From assembly GCF_900105415.1 (NCBI RefSeq), contig NZ_FNSM01000001.1, positions 2,456,501 to 2,520,500 on the forward strand: a stretch of DNA of 64,000 nt, written 5' to 3'. Source of the stretch: Streptomyces sp. TLI_105. Lineage in GTDB: Bacteria; Actinomycetota; Actinomycetes; Streptomycetales; Streptomycetaceae. The notes under the pieces were generated by a model. It saw only the letters and a list, made by a program, of their open reading frames with translations, had not been told where the DNA came from and searched no databases. Within the stretch, counting starts at the first letter, position 1. Each line of letters opens with the position of its first letter. Made by a program: the position numbers and the translations under genes. Below are positions 1 through 10,963 of this stretch, in pieces.

Positions 1-622
1 CGCCCTCGACCTCGTCGATGCCGGCGACGTCCTCGAAGGTGGTGCGCTTGCCGCCCTCCAGCTCGACCGGTTTCGGCGGCTGCTTGCGGCCGAGCATGCC
101 ACCCGCTCCGCCCATGCCCGCGCGCATCCGGCGGGCGATGAACACCCACAGCACGACGAGCAGCAGCATCGGCGCCAGCGAGATCAGGAGATTGGCGAGG
201 AAGCTGCGCTCCTGGACGACGGGCCGGGCGGTGACGGTGACGTTCTGCTTGGTCAGCTGCGCCCACAGGTCGTCGTCGGCGAAGGCCGGCCGCTGGGTCT
301 GGAACTTGGTGTAGTCGCCCTCGCCGTCGGGAACGGGCTGCTTGTTCTTCAGCTGCCCCTGGATCGCGTCGCCCTTGGAGTAGATCTTGGTGACGTTCCC
401 GGCGGCGACCTGCTTGTCGAACTCGGTGTACGAGATCGTCGGCCCGTCGCCCTCGTTGAAGAACGACAGCACGATGTTGGCGATCAGGTACACGACGAGC
501 GCGGTGAGGATGAGGCTGCCCCAGCCTCCCGGCATCCTCTTCTTCGGCGACGGGGGCGGCGGGGCCCCTTCCGAGCGCCAGGGCTGATCGGTCCGGTCGC
601 GCGGGGGTACGGGGTTGGCCAC
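1..622 (-). CDS. ftsH: ATP-dependent zinc metalloprotease FtsH, N-terminal part (runs off the window)
   Basis: Only the first ~207 residues are inside the window. The protein starts at a GTG (622) preceded by a GAGGAG ribosome site. Visible parts are a short proline-rich cytosolic leader, a first membrane segment (about residues 35-55), an extracytoplasmic stretch of about 100 residues, a second membrane segment (LLLVVLWVFIARR), and the start of the AAA+ domain (TFEDVAGIDEVEG, the usual FtsH entry motif). Walker, SRH and HEXXH motifs would lie outside. Known role of the family: membrane-anchored hexameric protease degrading membrane and short-lived cytosolic proteins. It follows ffh on the same strand but behind a strong terminator, so it is probably transcribed on its own. 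Confidence 0.93.
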   Translation of the reverse strand, partial: MANPVPPRDRTDQPWRSEGAPPPPSPKKRMPGGWGSLILTALVVYLIANIVLSFFNEGDGPTISYTEFDKQVAAGNVTKIYSKGDAIQGQLKNKQPVPDGEGDYTKFQTQRPAFADDDLWAQLTKQNVTVTARPVVQERSFLANLLISLAPMLLLVVLWVFIARRMRAGMGGAGGMLGRKQPPKPVELEGGKRTTFEDVAGIDEVEG

Positions 623-701
623 GTGGCTCTCCTCGGGGCGGCAGTGGCCCCAGTATCGAAGAGCGGGACAACTCGGGCATCGCGGGCAGTCCGGAGGGAT
701 G

Positions 702-740
702 AAAAGGGGCCCGGGGCGGTTTCGCACCGCCCCGGGCCCC
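702..740 (-). terminator. Rho-independent terminator after ffh
   Basis: A 15-bp G/C-rich stem (706-720 with 726-740) around a five-base loop is followed on the minus strand by four T residues. It lies directly downstream of the ffh stop and upstream of the ftsH start, so it should separate the two transcripts. Confidence 0.85.
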
Positions 741-754
741 TCACACCGGACCGA

Positions 755-2308
755 TCAGCCCATGAACTTCTTGAACTCCTCCGGGAGCTCGAAGTCCTTG
801 GGGGTCTGCCCCGCCGCCGGGAGGCCGAACGCGCCGCCCGCCTGCGCCTGCTCGCGGCGCTCGGCCGCGGCCTGCTCCTCGGCCTTCCGCTTCATCGGGT
901 TGCCGCTCTTGCGCTTGCCCTTGGCCTGCTTGACCTGCTTCTTCTGCCGGCCGGGGCCGCCGCCCATGCCGGGGATGCCCGGCATCCCCGGCATGCCGCC
1001 GCCCTGCGCCATGCGGGACATCATCTTGCGGGCCTCGAAGAACCGCTCGACCAGGCCCTTGACCGCGCTGACCTCGACACCGGAACCCTTGGCGATACGG
1101 GCACGCCGGGAGCCGTTGATGATGGTCGGGTCCTGGCGCTCGGCCGGGGTCATCGACTTGATGATGGCGCCGATGCGGTCGACCTCACGCTCGTCGATGT
1201 TGGCGATCTGCTCCCGCATCTGGCCCATGCCGGGCAGCATCCCGAGCAGCTTGGAGATGGAGCCCATCTTGCGGACCTGCTCCATCTGGGCGAGGAAGTC
1301 GTCCAGCGTGAAGCCCTCGCCCTTCTTCGAGGCGAGCTTCGAGGCCATCTTGGCGGCCTCTTCCTCGTCGAAGGTCTGCTGCGCCTTCTCGATGAGGGAG
1401 AGCATGTCGCCCATGCCGAGGATGCGGGACGCCATGCGGTCCGGGTGGAACGCGTCGAAGTCGTCCAGCTTCTCGCCGTTGGAGGCGAACATGATCTGCT
1501 TGCCGGTGACGTGCGCGATGGAGAGCGCGGCACCACCGCGGGCGTCGCCGTCGAGCTTGGAGAGCACCACGCCGTCGAAGCCGACGCCGTCGCGGAAGGC
1601 CTCGGCGGTGTTGACCGCGTCCTGACCGATCATGGCGTCGACGACGAAGAGGATCTCGTCCGGGCTGACGGCGTCGCGGATGTCCGCGGCCTGCTGCATC
1701 AGCTCCTGGTCGATGCCGAGGCGGCCGGCGGTGTCGACGATGACGACGTCGTACAGCTTGGTCCGCGCGTACTCGATCGAGTCCTTCGCCACCTGGACCG
1801 GGTCGCCGACGCCGTTGCCGGGCTGCGGGCCGTAGAAGGCGACGCCGGCGCGGTCGGCGACGACGGAGAGCTGGTTGACGGCGTTCGGGCGCTGGAGGTC
1901 ACAGGCCACGAGCAGCGGGGAGTGGCCCTGGCTCTTCAGCCAGAGACCGAGCTTTCCGGCGAGGGTGGTCTTACCGGCGCCCTGGAGACCGGCGAGCATG
2001 ATCACGGTCGGCGCGGTCTTGGCGAACCGCAGTCGGCGGGTCTCGCCACCGAGGATGCCGATGAGCTCCTCGTTGACGATCTTGATGACCTGCTGGGCGG
2101 GGTTGAGGGCCTGGGAGACCTCCGCGCCCAGCGAGCGCTCCTTGACCTGCTTGATGAAGGCGCGGACGACCGGAAGGGCGACATCCGCTTCGAGCAGCGC
2201 GATACGGATCTCGCGCGCGGTGGCGTCGATGTCCGCCTCGGACAGACGGCCCTTGCCGCGGAGGTTCTTGAAGGTCGCTGCAAGGCGGTCGGAGAGGGTA
2301 TCGAACAC
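755..2308 (-). CDS. ffh: Signal recognition particle GTPase Ffh (SRP54)
   Basis: The 517-residue protein binds SRP RNA and signal sequences and targets ribosomes to the membrane through FtsY. The start chosen is the GTG at 2308 because the conserved N-terminus MFDTLSDRL begins there; the frame stays open upstream but that extension is not family-like. Seen in order: helical N domain (1-95), GTPase P-loop GLQGAGKTT (about 107-115), DTAGRLG, SKLDGDARGG, and a methionine-rich M domain ending in a Gly/Met-rich and lysine-rich tail. The length is normal for actinobacteria. Its partner FtsY is encoded at 9659-10876. The gene follows glnD by about 120 bp, so it may have its own promoter. Confidence 0.97.
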   Translation of the reverse strand: MFDTLSDRLAATFKNLRGKGRLSEADIDATAREIRIALLEADVALPVVRAFIKQVKERSLGAEVSQALNPAQQVIKIVNEELIGILGGETRRLRFAKTAPTVIMLAGLQGAGKTTLAGKLGLWLKSQGHSPLLVACDLQRPNAVNQLSVVADRAGVAFYGPQPGNGVGDPVQVAKDSIEYARTKLYDVVIVDTAGRLGIDQELMQQAADIRDAVSPDEILFVVDAMIGQDAVNTAEAFRDGVGFDGVVLSKLDGDARGGAALSIAHVTGKQIMFASNGEKLDDFDAFHPDRMASRILGMGDMLSLIEKAQQTFDEEEAAKMASKLASKKGEGFTLDDFLAQMEQVRKMGSISKLLGMLPGMGQMREQIANIDEREVDRIGAIIKSMTPAERQDPTIINGSRRARIAKGSGVEVSAVKGLVERFFEARKMMSRMAQGGGMPGMPGIPGMGGGPGRQKKQVKQAKGKRKSGNPMKRKAEEQAAAERREQAQAGGAFGLPAAGQTPKDFELPEEFKKFMG

Positions 2309-2379
2309 GGCGGTCGCGGATCCTCGGTGTCGGGGGCGGTCGGATTGCCCTCCAGGGTATCGGGCCGCTCGAAGTGTGT

Positions 2380-2410
2380 GCCCCCGCCCGCCGAATCCGG
2401 CGCCGGGGGC
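2380..2410 (-). terminator. Possible terminator hairpin after glnD
   Basis: GCCCCCG (2380-2386) pairs with CGGGGGC (2404-2410) in the glnD-ffh gap. There is no T-tract, so this could be a weak terminator or a hairpin without function. Confidence 0.35.
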
Positions 2411-2426
2411 GGTGCGGGTCACGCCC

Positions 2427-4895
2427 TCACCGCAGCGCCTCCTCCAGCGCGCGGGCCAGGTCGATCGCCTCCTCGTCCGGCAGCAGGGAGCCGTCCGGGC
2501 GGGTCACGTACAGGGTGTCGACGGCGTTGGCGCCCAGGGTGGAGACGTGGGCGCTGCGCACCCGTACCGTCGCGCCCTCCAGGGCCCGGCCGATGCGGTG
2601 GAGGAGGCCCGGGGCGTCCTGGGCACGGACCTCGATCACGGTGGCGAGGCGGGAGTCGGCGGCGGCGACGGTGACGCGGGGCGGCGGGGCGGCCAGGCCC
2701 CGGCGGCGGGGGTAGGCGGCCTCGCGTTCGGCGAGGCGGGCGGGGATGTCGAGGGAGCCCTCCAGGGCGCGGACGAGGTCGGCGCGGAGGCGGGCGGCCT
2801 CGGGCAGGGAGCCGTACTCGGCGGCGACGCGCCAGTCGAGGACGAGGACGGAGCCGGAGCCGGAGCCGAGGCCGCTGGGGAGGTCGACGGCACGGAGGTC
2901 GGCGGCGCGGACGGTGAGGCGGTGGAGGGCGAGGACGCCGGCGACGGCGGGGAGGACGCCGGGCTGGTCGGGCAGGGCGATGAGGAGTTCGACGCCGACG
3001 GGCTCGGGTCCCTCGGGTTCGGTTCCCTCCGACTCCGCGACGACGGGCTCGGTGCGCAGGGCCAGGACCGGTTCGCCGGTGCGCAGGGCCTCGATCGCGA
3101 GCCGTTCCTGTTCGGCGCTGGGGGCGGCGGCCTCGGGGTCGGGCAGGGGTGCGCCCGCCAGGACGCCGGCGACCCGTTTGACCAGGTCGGCCACGAGCGA
3201 GGCGCGCCAGGAGGACCAGGCGGCGGGGCCGGTGGCGAGGGCGTCGGCCTCGGTGAGGGCGTGCAGGAGCTCCAGGGTGCCGAGGGTGCCGACGGCGGTG
3301 GCGACGGACTGGACGGTGGCGGGGTCGTCGAGGTCGCGCCGGGTGGCGGTCTCGACGAGGAGCAGGTGGTGCCGGACGGCGGTGGCGATGACGGCGGTGT
3401 CGGTGCGGTCGAAGCCGATGCGGGCGGCGAGGTCGCGGGCGATGGTCTCGCCGGCGACGGAGTGGTCGCCGGGCCAGCCCTTGCCGATGTCGTGGAGGAG
3501 GGCGGCGACGAGGAGGAGGTCGGGGCGGCCGACGCGGCGGGTCAGCGAGGAGGCGCGTACGGCGGTCTCGACGAGGTGCCGGTCGACGGTCCAGGTGTGG
3601 ACGGGGTTGCGCTGGGGGCGGCAGCGGACGCGCTCCCAGTCGGGCAGGAGCCGGGTGACGATCCCCTCGGCCTCCAGGGCCTCCCAGACGGGGACGGTGG
3701 CCTCGCCCGCGCCCAGGAGGGTGACGAGTTCCTCGCGGGCCTCGGCGGGCCAGGGCACCGGGAGGGGTTTGGCGGCGGCCGCGAGGCGGCGTACGGCGTG
3801 CGGGGAGATCGGGAGGGCGGACTGGGCGGCCGCGGCGGCGGCCCGCAGGGGCAGGACGGGGTCGCGTTCCGGCCGGGCGCCGCGGGCGAGGACGGCCTCG
3901 CCGTCCATCTCTACGACGCCCTCGGCGAGCGGGGTGCGCTCGACGGGCGGCTTCGCGCCGCCGCCTCCCCGGCCCAGGAGGGTGCGGAGCCGGGGACGGG
4001 CCGAGCGGGCCTTGAGGACGCGGTTGACCTCGCGCCAGGTGACGTCGGTGGCGTACGAGATGGTCCGGGCGGCCTCGTACACCTCGCGGAGCAGGGTGTC
4101 GGCGTCGAGGAGGCCGAGTCCGGTGGCGACGGCGTCCTGTTCCTGGAGGGCGAGCCGGTCGGTGGCGCGGCCGGTGGCGAGGTGGAGGGCGTCGCGGGCG
4201 TCGAGGAGGCGGCGGCGGGCGACGTCGAGGCCTTCGCGGGGGGCGTCGGCGAGCCAGGAGGCGGCGACGGCGCGCAGGACCTGGGCGTCGCGGAGTCCGC
4301 CCCTGGCCTCCTTGAGGTCGGGTTCGAGGAGGTACTGCAGCTCCCCCGCGCGTTCGGCGCGCTCCCGGCAGAGGGCGTCGAGTTCGGGGAGGCGCCGGGG
4401 GGCCTGGTTGCGCCAGTCGGCGAGGACGGTGGTGCGCAGGGCGGCGACGAGTCCGGCGTCGCCCGCGACGGTCCGGGCGTCGAGGAGGCCGAGGTGGGCC
4501 TTGAGGTCCTCGCCCGCGGTGGCGCGGGCTTCGGCGGGGGTGCGGACGGAGTGGTCGAGGGCGAGCCCGAGGTCCCAGACGGGGTACCAGATCCGGTCGG
4601 CGAGGGCGGCGACGGCGGCCTTGTCGGCGGTGCCGTCGTGGAGCAGGAGGAGGTCGAGGTCGCTGCGCGGGGAGAGTTCGGCGCGCCCGTAGCCGCCGAC
4701 GGCGACGAGGGCGGTTCCGCGGGGCGGCGCGGCGGCGGCGAAGAGGCCGGCCAGCCAGTCGTCGGTGAGCCGGGCCAGGGCGGCACGGCGCGGCGGCCCG
4801 GGCCGCTCCTTCTCCTGGAGGAGGAGCAGCCGGGCCGCCGCGTATCCGCCGGGTCCCGATTCTTCGGTCGTGTCGCTCGTGTCGAGGTTCGTCAC
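2427..4895 (-). CDS. glnD: PII nucleotidyltransferase GlnD (bifunctional, HD and ACT domains)
   Basis: An 822-residue enzyme that modifies and demodifies the PII protein according to nitrogen status. In Streptomyces the homologue is known to adenylylate GlnK. The start is the GTG at 4895, which has GGGAG just upstream and lies 20 bp after the glnB stop. Seen: nucleotidyltransferase motif GGYGRAELSPRSDLDLL (about 67-84), the HD phosphohydrolase motif LLHDIGKGWPGDHS (about 460-475), and two C-terminal ACT domains (about 640-720 and 745-822) that sense glutamine in the family. It is the last gene of amt-glnB-glnD, next to the PII substrate gene. Confidence 0.95.
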   Translation of the reverse strand: MTNLDTSDTTEESGPGGYAAARLLLLQEKERPGPPRRAALARLTDDWLAGLFAAAAPPRGTALVAVGGYGRAELSPRSDLDLLLLHDGTADKAAVAALADRIWYPVWDLGLALDHSVRTPAEARATAGEDLKAHLGLLDARTVAGDAGLVAALRTTVLADWRNQAPRRLPELDALCRERAERAGELQYLLEPDLKEARGGLRDAQVLRAVAASWLADAPREGLDVARRRLLDARDALHLATGRATDRLALQEQDAVATGLGLLDADTLLREVYEAARTISYATDVTWREVNRVLKARSARPRLRTLLGRGGGGAKPPVERTPLAEGVVEMDGEAVLARGARPERDPVLPLRAAAAAAQSALPISPHAVRRLAAAAKPLPVPWPAEAREELVTLLGAGEATVPVWEALEAEGIVTRLLPDWERVRCRPQRNPVHTWTVDRHLVETAVRASSLTRRVGRPDLLLVAALLHDIGKGWPGDHSVAGETIARDLAARIGFDRTDTAVIATAVRHHLLLVETATRRDLDDPATVQSVATAVGTLGTLELLHALTEADALATGPAAWSSWRASLVADLVKRVAGVLAGAPLPDPEAAAPSAEQERLAIEALRTGEPVLALRTEPVVAESEGTEPEGPEPVGVELLIALPDQPGVLPAVAGVLALHRLTVRAADLRAVDLPSGLGSGSGSVLVLDWRVAAEYGSLPEAARLRADLVRALEGSLDIPARLAEREAAYPRRRGLAAPPPRVTVAAADSRLATVIEVRAQDAPGLLHRIGRALEGATVRVRSAHVSTLGANAVDTLYVTRPDGSLLPDEEAIDLARALEEALR

Positions 4896-4915
4896 CCGGC
4901 GGCTCCCATCCGTGC

Positions 4916-6871
<1,956 letters not shown>

Positions 6872-6903
6872 TTACGGGACGGCCGGCGCGGCCGGGGTCT
6901 GTG

Positions 6904-6945
6904 CGGGCCCCGAAGCGGGGCCGGGGCGGGGCCTGGGGGCCCAGG
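6904..6945 (-). terminator. Two tandem hairpins after nsdA
   Basis: GGCCCC (6906-6911) pairs with GGGGCC (6917-6922), and CCTGGG (6932-) pairs with CCCAGG to 6945. They lie just downstream of the nsdA stop. No T-tract is present, so termination strength is uncertain. Confidence 0.45.
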
Positions 6946-6953
6946 AGAGGGGG

Positions 6954-8438
6954 TCAGACCGCTTCGGCGGCCTCGGGGAGGAGCTGGGTGAGCCGGTCGG
7001 TGAGCTGGACGACCTCGGAGACGTCGCTGTAGTTGCGGGCGGCGTGGTCGACGGTCTTGCGGAGCCTGGTGTTGACCCGCTCGGAGCGGATGCTGCGGGC
7101 GACCCCGAGGGCCTTCTCGGCGAGGACCACGGACTGCTCGGGCTCGCGCTTGAGGAGGTGGACGGTGGCCATGCCGATCAGGTTGAGCGCGTACGACCGC
7201 TGGTGGTCGGGGTCCTTCTCGAAGAGCTCGACGGCCCGCTCCATGACGGGCTCGGCGAGCGAGGCGTAGGTCGGGGAGCGGCCGGCGACGTAGGCGAGGT
7301 CGCGGTAGGAGTGGGAGTTCTCGCCGTTGAGCTCGGCCTCGGAGAAGAAGCCGATCCAGTCGGGCTCGGGCTCGCCGTCGAGGCCGACGTCGGCGAAGGT
7401 GTCCTCGGCCATCCGGACGGCCCGCTTGCACTTGGAGGGCTGCCCCATGTTGGCGTAGGCGCGGGCCTCCATCGCATACAGCATGGCCTGGGTGCGGGCG
7501 GTGGCGCAGTCCCGACTGCCGTACTGGGCGAGGTGGATGAGTTCGAGGGCGTCGTCGGGCCGGCCGAGGTGGATCATCTGGCGGCTCATGGAGGAGAGGA
7601 TGTACGAGCCGAGGGGCTTGTCGCCGGCCTCCTTGGCGGCGTGCAGGGCGAGCACGAAGTACTTCTGGGCGGTGGGCTGGAGGCCGACGTCGTAGCTCAT
7701 CCAGCCGGCGAGCTCGGCGAGCTCGGCGGCGCAGGTGAAGAGGCGCTTGGCGGTGGCGACGGGCTGGGGCTCCTGGAGGAGGTCGGTGACCTCGTGGAGC
7801 TGGCCGACGACGGCCTTGCGGCGCAGTCCGCCGCCGCACTGGGCGTCCCACTTGCGGAACATGGCGGTGGTGGACTCCAGGAGGTCGAGCTCGACCTCGG
7901 AGAGCCGGTTGGGGCGGCGGGGGTCCACGAGGGGCTCGGGGCGCTCGGGGCGCTCGGTGTCGCCGACGGGGGTGGGGACGAGCCAGCGTTGCATCGGTTC
8001 GATGAGGGCGGGCCCCGCGGCGAGCTGGAGGGAGGAGCCGAGGAAGCCCCGGCGGGCGAGCATGAGGTCGCTGCGGGAGAACTCGCTGAGCAGGGCGACG
8101 GTCTGCGGGCCGGCCCAGGGCAGGTCGACGCCGGAGACGGAGGGCGACTGGTGGGCGGTGCGCAGCCCGAGGTCCTCGATGGCGACGACGGAGCCGAAGC
8201 GCTCGGAGAAGAGCTCGGAGAGGATCCGCGGGATCGGCTCGCGGGGCTGCTCGCCGTCGAGCCAGCGGCGCACGCGCGAGGTGTCCGTGGAGATGTGGTG
8301 CGCGCCCATCTGGCGCGCCCTGCGGTTCACTTGGCGTGCCAGTTCGCCCTTCGACCAGCCGCTGCGCACGAACCACGAGCCCAGCTGCTCGTTCGGGCGC
8401 TTGCCGGCAGTCGTACCGTCTGCGCCGTTGCCGCTCAC
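6954..8438 (-). CDS. nsdA: NsdA, TPR-like negative regulator of development and antibiotic production
   Basis: The 494-residue protein matches Streptomyces NsdA in context and sequence type. The start is the GTG at 8438 with GGGGG upstream; an in-frame extension to 8501 has no ribosome site. The N-terminus (about 15-80) resembles a helix-turn-helix region (WSKGELARQVNRRAR... RVRRWLDGE). The rest is a helical repeat array with TPR-like phrases such as ALNLIGMATVHLLKREPEQS. Known from S. coelicolor: disruption raises sporulation and antibiotic output. The molecular mechanism is not evident from the sequence. It is divergent from the primase-domain gene at 8864. Confidence 0.88.
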   Translation of the reverse strand: MSGNGADGTTAGKRPNEQLGSWFVRSGWSKGELARQVNRRARQMGAHHISTDTSRVRRWLDGEQPREPIPRILSELFSERFGSVVAIEDLGLRTAHQSPSVSGVDLPWAGPQTVALLSEFSRSDLMLARRGFLGSSLQLAAGPALIEPMQRWLVPTPVGDTERPERPEPLVDPRRPNRLSEVELDLLESTTAMFRKWDAQCGGGLRRKAVVGQLHEVTDLLQEPQPVATAKRLFTCAAELAELAGWMSYDVGLQPTAQKYFVLALHAAKEAGDKPLGSYILSSMSRQMIHLGRPDDALELIHLAQYGSRDCATARTQAMLYAMEARAYANMGQPSKCKRAVRMAEDTFADVGLDGEPEPDWIGFFSEAELNGENSHSYRDLAYVAGRSPTYASLAEPVMERAVELFEKDPDHQRSYALNLIGMATVHLLKREPEQSVVLAEKALGVARSIRSERVNTRLRKTVDHAARNYSDVSEVVQLTDRLTQLLPEAAEAV

Positions 8439-8863
8439 TGGAACGCCCCCATCCACCTGATTACCTGTCGTCCGAACCCCTATCAGAATGCCGCCTCTCA
8501 CGGCACCCGTCCGACGTTCGTCCTCCTTCGAACTGGAAACCGGGTTGCCTCCGGCATACCCACGCGTGCAAGCGGCCCCGGGGTTCGAGTACCGAAAGTA
8601 ATCCTACGATCACCCCTCCACGAGGGCGATTCAAGAAACGCCACCATTCGCCACCCCTTCGAATGAACTCGCCACGCGCGGAACGCGATTCACTTGACAT
8701 GCGACGAACCGGAGTCGGCGGACGGAAGCGCGGAGAGGCGTGCGCCAGGGTCCGCACCACCCCACTCACGACCGTGCGCCACGCCCGGCGACGGAGCGTG
8801 ACGAAGGGTGACGACGGTGCTCCGGGTCGTAACCACCGGCGCGCTCTACCCGTTGGAGGGGGC
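8439..8863. promoter_or_regulatory. Divergent promoter region between nsdA and the primase-domain gene
   Basis: The 425-bp gap has no plausible gene and is locally A/T-richer than its flanks (for example around 8590-8700). It must carry both promoters. A TTGACA-like hexamer on the plus strand sits at 8694-8699, but I see no convincing -10 at the right distance. Confidence 0.5.
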
Positions 8864-9517
8864 ATGGGTTTCACGATCGGCGGCATTCGTGAGATGCGGT
8901 CCGGCGCACGCCGCCGCGTACGCACCACGGAGTGCACAGCGGTGGCCGAGTACACGGGACTGTGGGGCTGGGACGTCGTCCCCGGCGCGCGGGCCGTCTC
9001 CGGCCAGTGCTCCTGCGGGGATCCGGCCTGCGCGGCCCCGGGCGCGCACCCCCTCTCCTTCGCGGAACCGGTCCCGGCGGGCGCCGGCCTCGACGTCGCC
9101 ACCAAGGCGTGGTCCGAGTACCCGGGCGCGACGCTGCTCCTCCCGGTCGGCCGGGCCTTCGACGTGATCGAGGTCGCCGAGGCCGCGGGCCGGCGGGCGC
9201 TGGTGCGCCTGGAGCGCATGGGGCTGCCGCTGGGCCCGGTGTGCGCGACCCCCACCGGCCGGGCGCGGTTCTTCGTCGCCCCGGGCGCGGCGGCCGAGCT
9301 GCCGCAGCTGCTGTACCGGATGGGCTGGGACGACGCCGATCTGGACCTGCACTGCCTGGGGCCCGGCTCCTACGTCACCGCTCCCCCGTCGGACCTGGGC
9401 GGGCTCGGGCCGGTGCGCTGGCTGCGGCCCCCGACGCTGGACACGGCGGGCGCGCCCCCGCAGGCCCGGCTGCTGCTCGGCACCCTGGCGTACATCTGCC
9501 ACCGGACGCACTTCTGA
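8864..9517 (+). CDS. Stand-alone bifunctional primase/polymerase N-terminal domain protein
   Basis: The 217-residue protein starts at an ATG with TTGGAGGGGG upstream. It shows the phrasing of the Prim-Pol N-terminal family: QCSCGDPACAAPGAHPL (a small Cys/His motif), a GATLLLPVGRAFDVIEV segment holding the acidic residues expected in the active centre, then PVCATPTGRARFFVAPG. In plasmids and phages this domain is fused to helicases; here it stands alone. Role is unknown. It is divergent from nsdA and ends at a strong hairpin. It could be a domesticated replication domain or a regulator that lost catalysis. Confidence 0.75.
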   Translation: MGFTIGGIREMRSGARRRVRTTECTAVAEYTGLWGWDVVPGARAVSGQCSCGDPACAAPGAHPLSFAEPVPAGAGLDVATKAWSEYPGATLLLPVGRAFDVIEVAEAAGRRALVRLERMGLPLGPVCATPTGRARFFVAPGAAAELPQLLYRMGWDDADLDLHCLGPGSYVTAPPSDLGGLGPVRWLRPPTLDTAGAPPQARLLLGTLAYICHRTHF

Positions 9518-9554
9518 TCCCCGGCACGTCCGCTCCCTGGCGCCTCTGGCCCCC

Positions 9555-9605
9555 GGCACGCGGAAGGGCCCTCACCACCTGGTGGTGAGGGCCCTTCCGC
9601 GTGCC
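9555..9605. terminator. Long perfect inverted repeat between convergent genes
   Basis: The 51-nt sequence is a perfect inverted repeat centred on T9580, with 25-base arms. It lies between the convergent primase-domain gene and ftsY and probably terminates both. Confidence 0.8.
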
Positions 9606-9640
9606 GTACGAAGCGTGCCGTACGAAGCGTGCCGTACGAG
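9599..9640 (+). repeat. Three tandem 14-bp repeats beside the hairpin
   Basis: The unit GCGTGCCGTACGAA occurs at 9599-9612 and 9613-9626, with a one-base variant at 9627-9640 and a decayed fourth copy (GTGTCTCCGTACGAG, 9641-9655). The first unit overlaps the right arm of the hairpin. The repeat ends just before the ftsY stop. Confidence 0.85.
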
Positions 9641-9658
9641 GTGTCTCCGTACGAGGTG

Positions 9659-10876
9659 TCAGTCGCCGATCAGGGCGTCGACGAAGGCGCCCGGCTCGAA
9701 GGGCGCCAGGTCGTCCGGGCCCTCGCCCAGGCCGACCAGCTTGACCGGGACGCCCAGCTCGCGCTGGACGGCGACGACGATGCCGCCCTTGGCGGTGCCG
9801 TCGAGCTTGGTGAGCACGATGCCGGTGATGTCCACGACCTCGGCGAAGACGCGGGCCTGGATCAGGCCGTTCTGGCCGGTGGTGGCGTCGAGGACGAGGA
9901 GGATCTCGTCGAGCGGGCCGTGCTTCTCGACGACGCGCTTGACCTTGCCGAGCTCGTCCATGAGGCCGGTCTTGGTGTGGAGCCGGCCGGCGGTGTCGAT
10001 GAGGACGACGTCGGCCTTCTCGGCGATGCCCTCCTTGACCGCGTCGAAGGCGATCGACGCCGGGTCGCCGCCCTCCGGTCCGCGCACGGTGCGGGCGCCG
10101 ACGCGCTCGCCCCAGGTCTGGAGCTGGTCGGCGGCGGCGGCGCGGAAGGTGTCGGCGGCGCCGAGGACGACGGACTTGCCGTCGGCGACGAGGACCCGGG
10201 CCAGCTTGCCGGTGGTGGTGGTCTTGCCGGTGCCGTTGACGCCGACGACCATGACCACGCCCGGGATGTCCTCGGGGCTCTCGGTCTTCACCGTGCGGTC
10301 GAAGTCGCCGAGGAGGGTGACGAGCTCCTCGCGGAGCAGGCCGCGCAGCTCGTCCGGGGTGCGGGTGCCGAGCACCTTGACGCGCTCGCGCAGCCGGTCG
10401 ACGAGCTCCTGGGTGGGCGCGACGCCGACGTCGGCCGTCAGGAGGGTCTCCTCGATCTCCTCCCAGGTGTCCTCGTCGAGGTGCTCGCGGGACAGGAGCG
10501 TGAGCAGCCCCTTGCCGAGCGAGTTCTGGGAGCGGGCGAGCCGGGCCCTGAGCCGGACGAGCCGGCCGGCGGTCGGCTCGGGCACCTCGATCTCGGGAGC
10601 CTCGGGCTCCTCGACGAGCGGCTCCTCGACGACCGTGGCCCCGGAGGCCGTATCGGTGGGGAGTTCGACCTCCTCGACCGTGCGGCGTGGTTCCTCCCGC
10701 GGTGTCTCCGCCTCCTCGCCGACGTGCGGTTCGGCGGGCGGAGCGGTGATGGTCGGCGTGGTGGACGGCGGCTCGGCCGGCGGCAGCTGCTTCTTCTTGC
10801 GACCGCTGATCACGAGCCCGCTCGTCACGGCGACCGCGACGACCAGAGCGATGACTACAGCAAGGATGAGTTCCAT
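9659..10876 (-). CDS. ftsY: Signal recognition particle receptor FtsY
   Basis: The 405-residue membrane-associated GTPase docks SRP-ribosome complexes. It begins MELILAVVIALV with a true membrane segment (about 3-23), as in other actinobacteria, then an acidic Glu/Pro-rich A region (about 30-100). The NG domain carries GVNGTGKTTT, DTAGRLH and TKLDGTAKGG. The length is normal. Its partner Ffh lies 7 kb away on the same strand. It ends just after the tandem repeat and hairpin at 9555-9640. Confidence 0.97.
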   Translation of the reverse strand: MELILAVVIALVVAVAVTSGLVISGRKKKQLPPAEPPSTTPTITAPPAEPHVGEEAETPREEPRRTVEEVELPTDTASGATVVEEPLVEEPEAPEIEVPEPTAGRLVRLRARLARSQNSLGKGLLTLLSREHLDEDTWEEIEETLLTADVGVAPTQELVDRLRERVKVLGTRTPDELRGLLREELVTLLGDFDRTVKTESPEDIPGVVMVVGVNGTGKTTTTGKLARVLVADGKSVVLGAADTFRAAAADQLQTWGERVGARTVRGPEGGDPASIAFDAVKEGIAEKADVVLIDTAGRLHTKTGLMDELGKVKRVVEKHGPLDEILLVLDATTGQNGLIQARVFAEVVDITGIVLTKLDGTAKGGIVVAVQRELGVPVKLVGLGEGPDDLAPFEPGAFVDALIGD

Positions 10877-10963
10877 AACGGGACCAGTATCGGCCACGAA
10901 GGCCCCGGAGGCGGAGCACGTACAGTGGGTGGTTCCCCCACATCTGTCCAACGGAGTACCCCT

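Noticed and set aside
623-2674. Long open frame on the plus strand opposite ffh and glnD
   Set aside because: It is an antisense shadow caused by the high GC third-position bias; its product is low-complexity Gly/Leu/Asp/Val and unlike any family, while the minus strand encodes Ffh.
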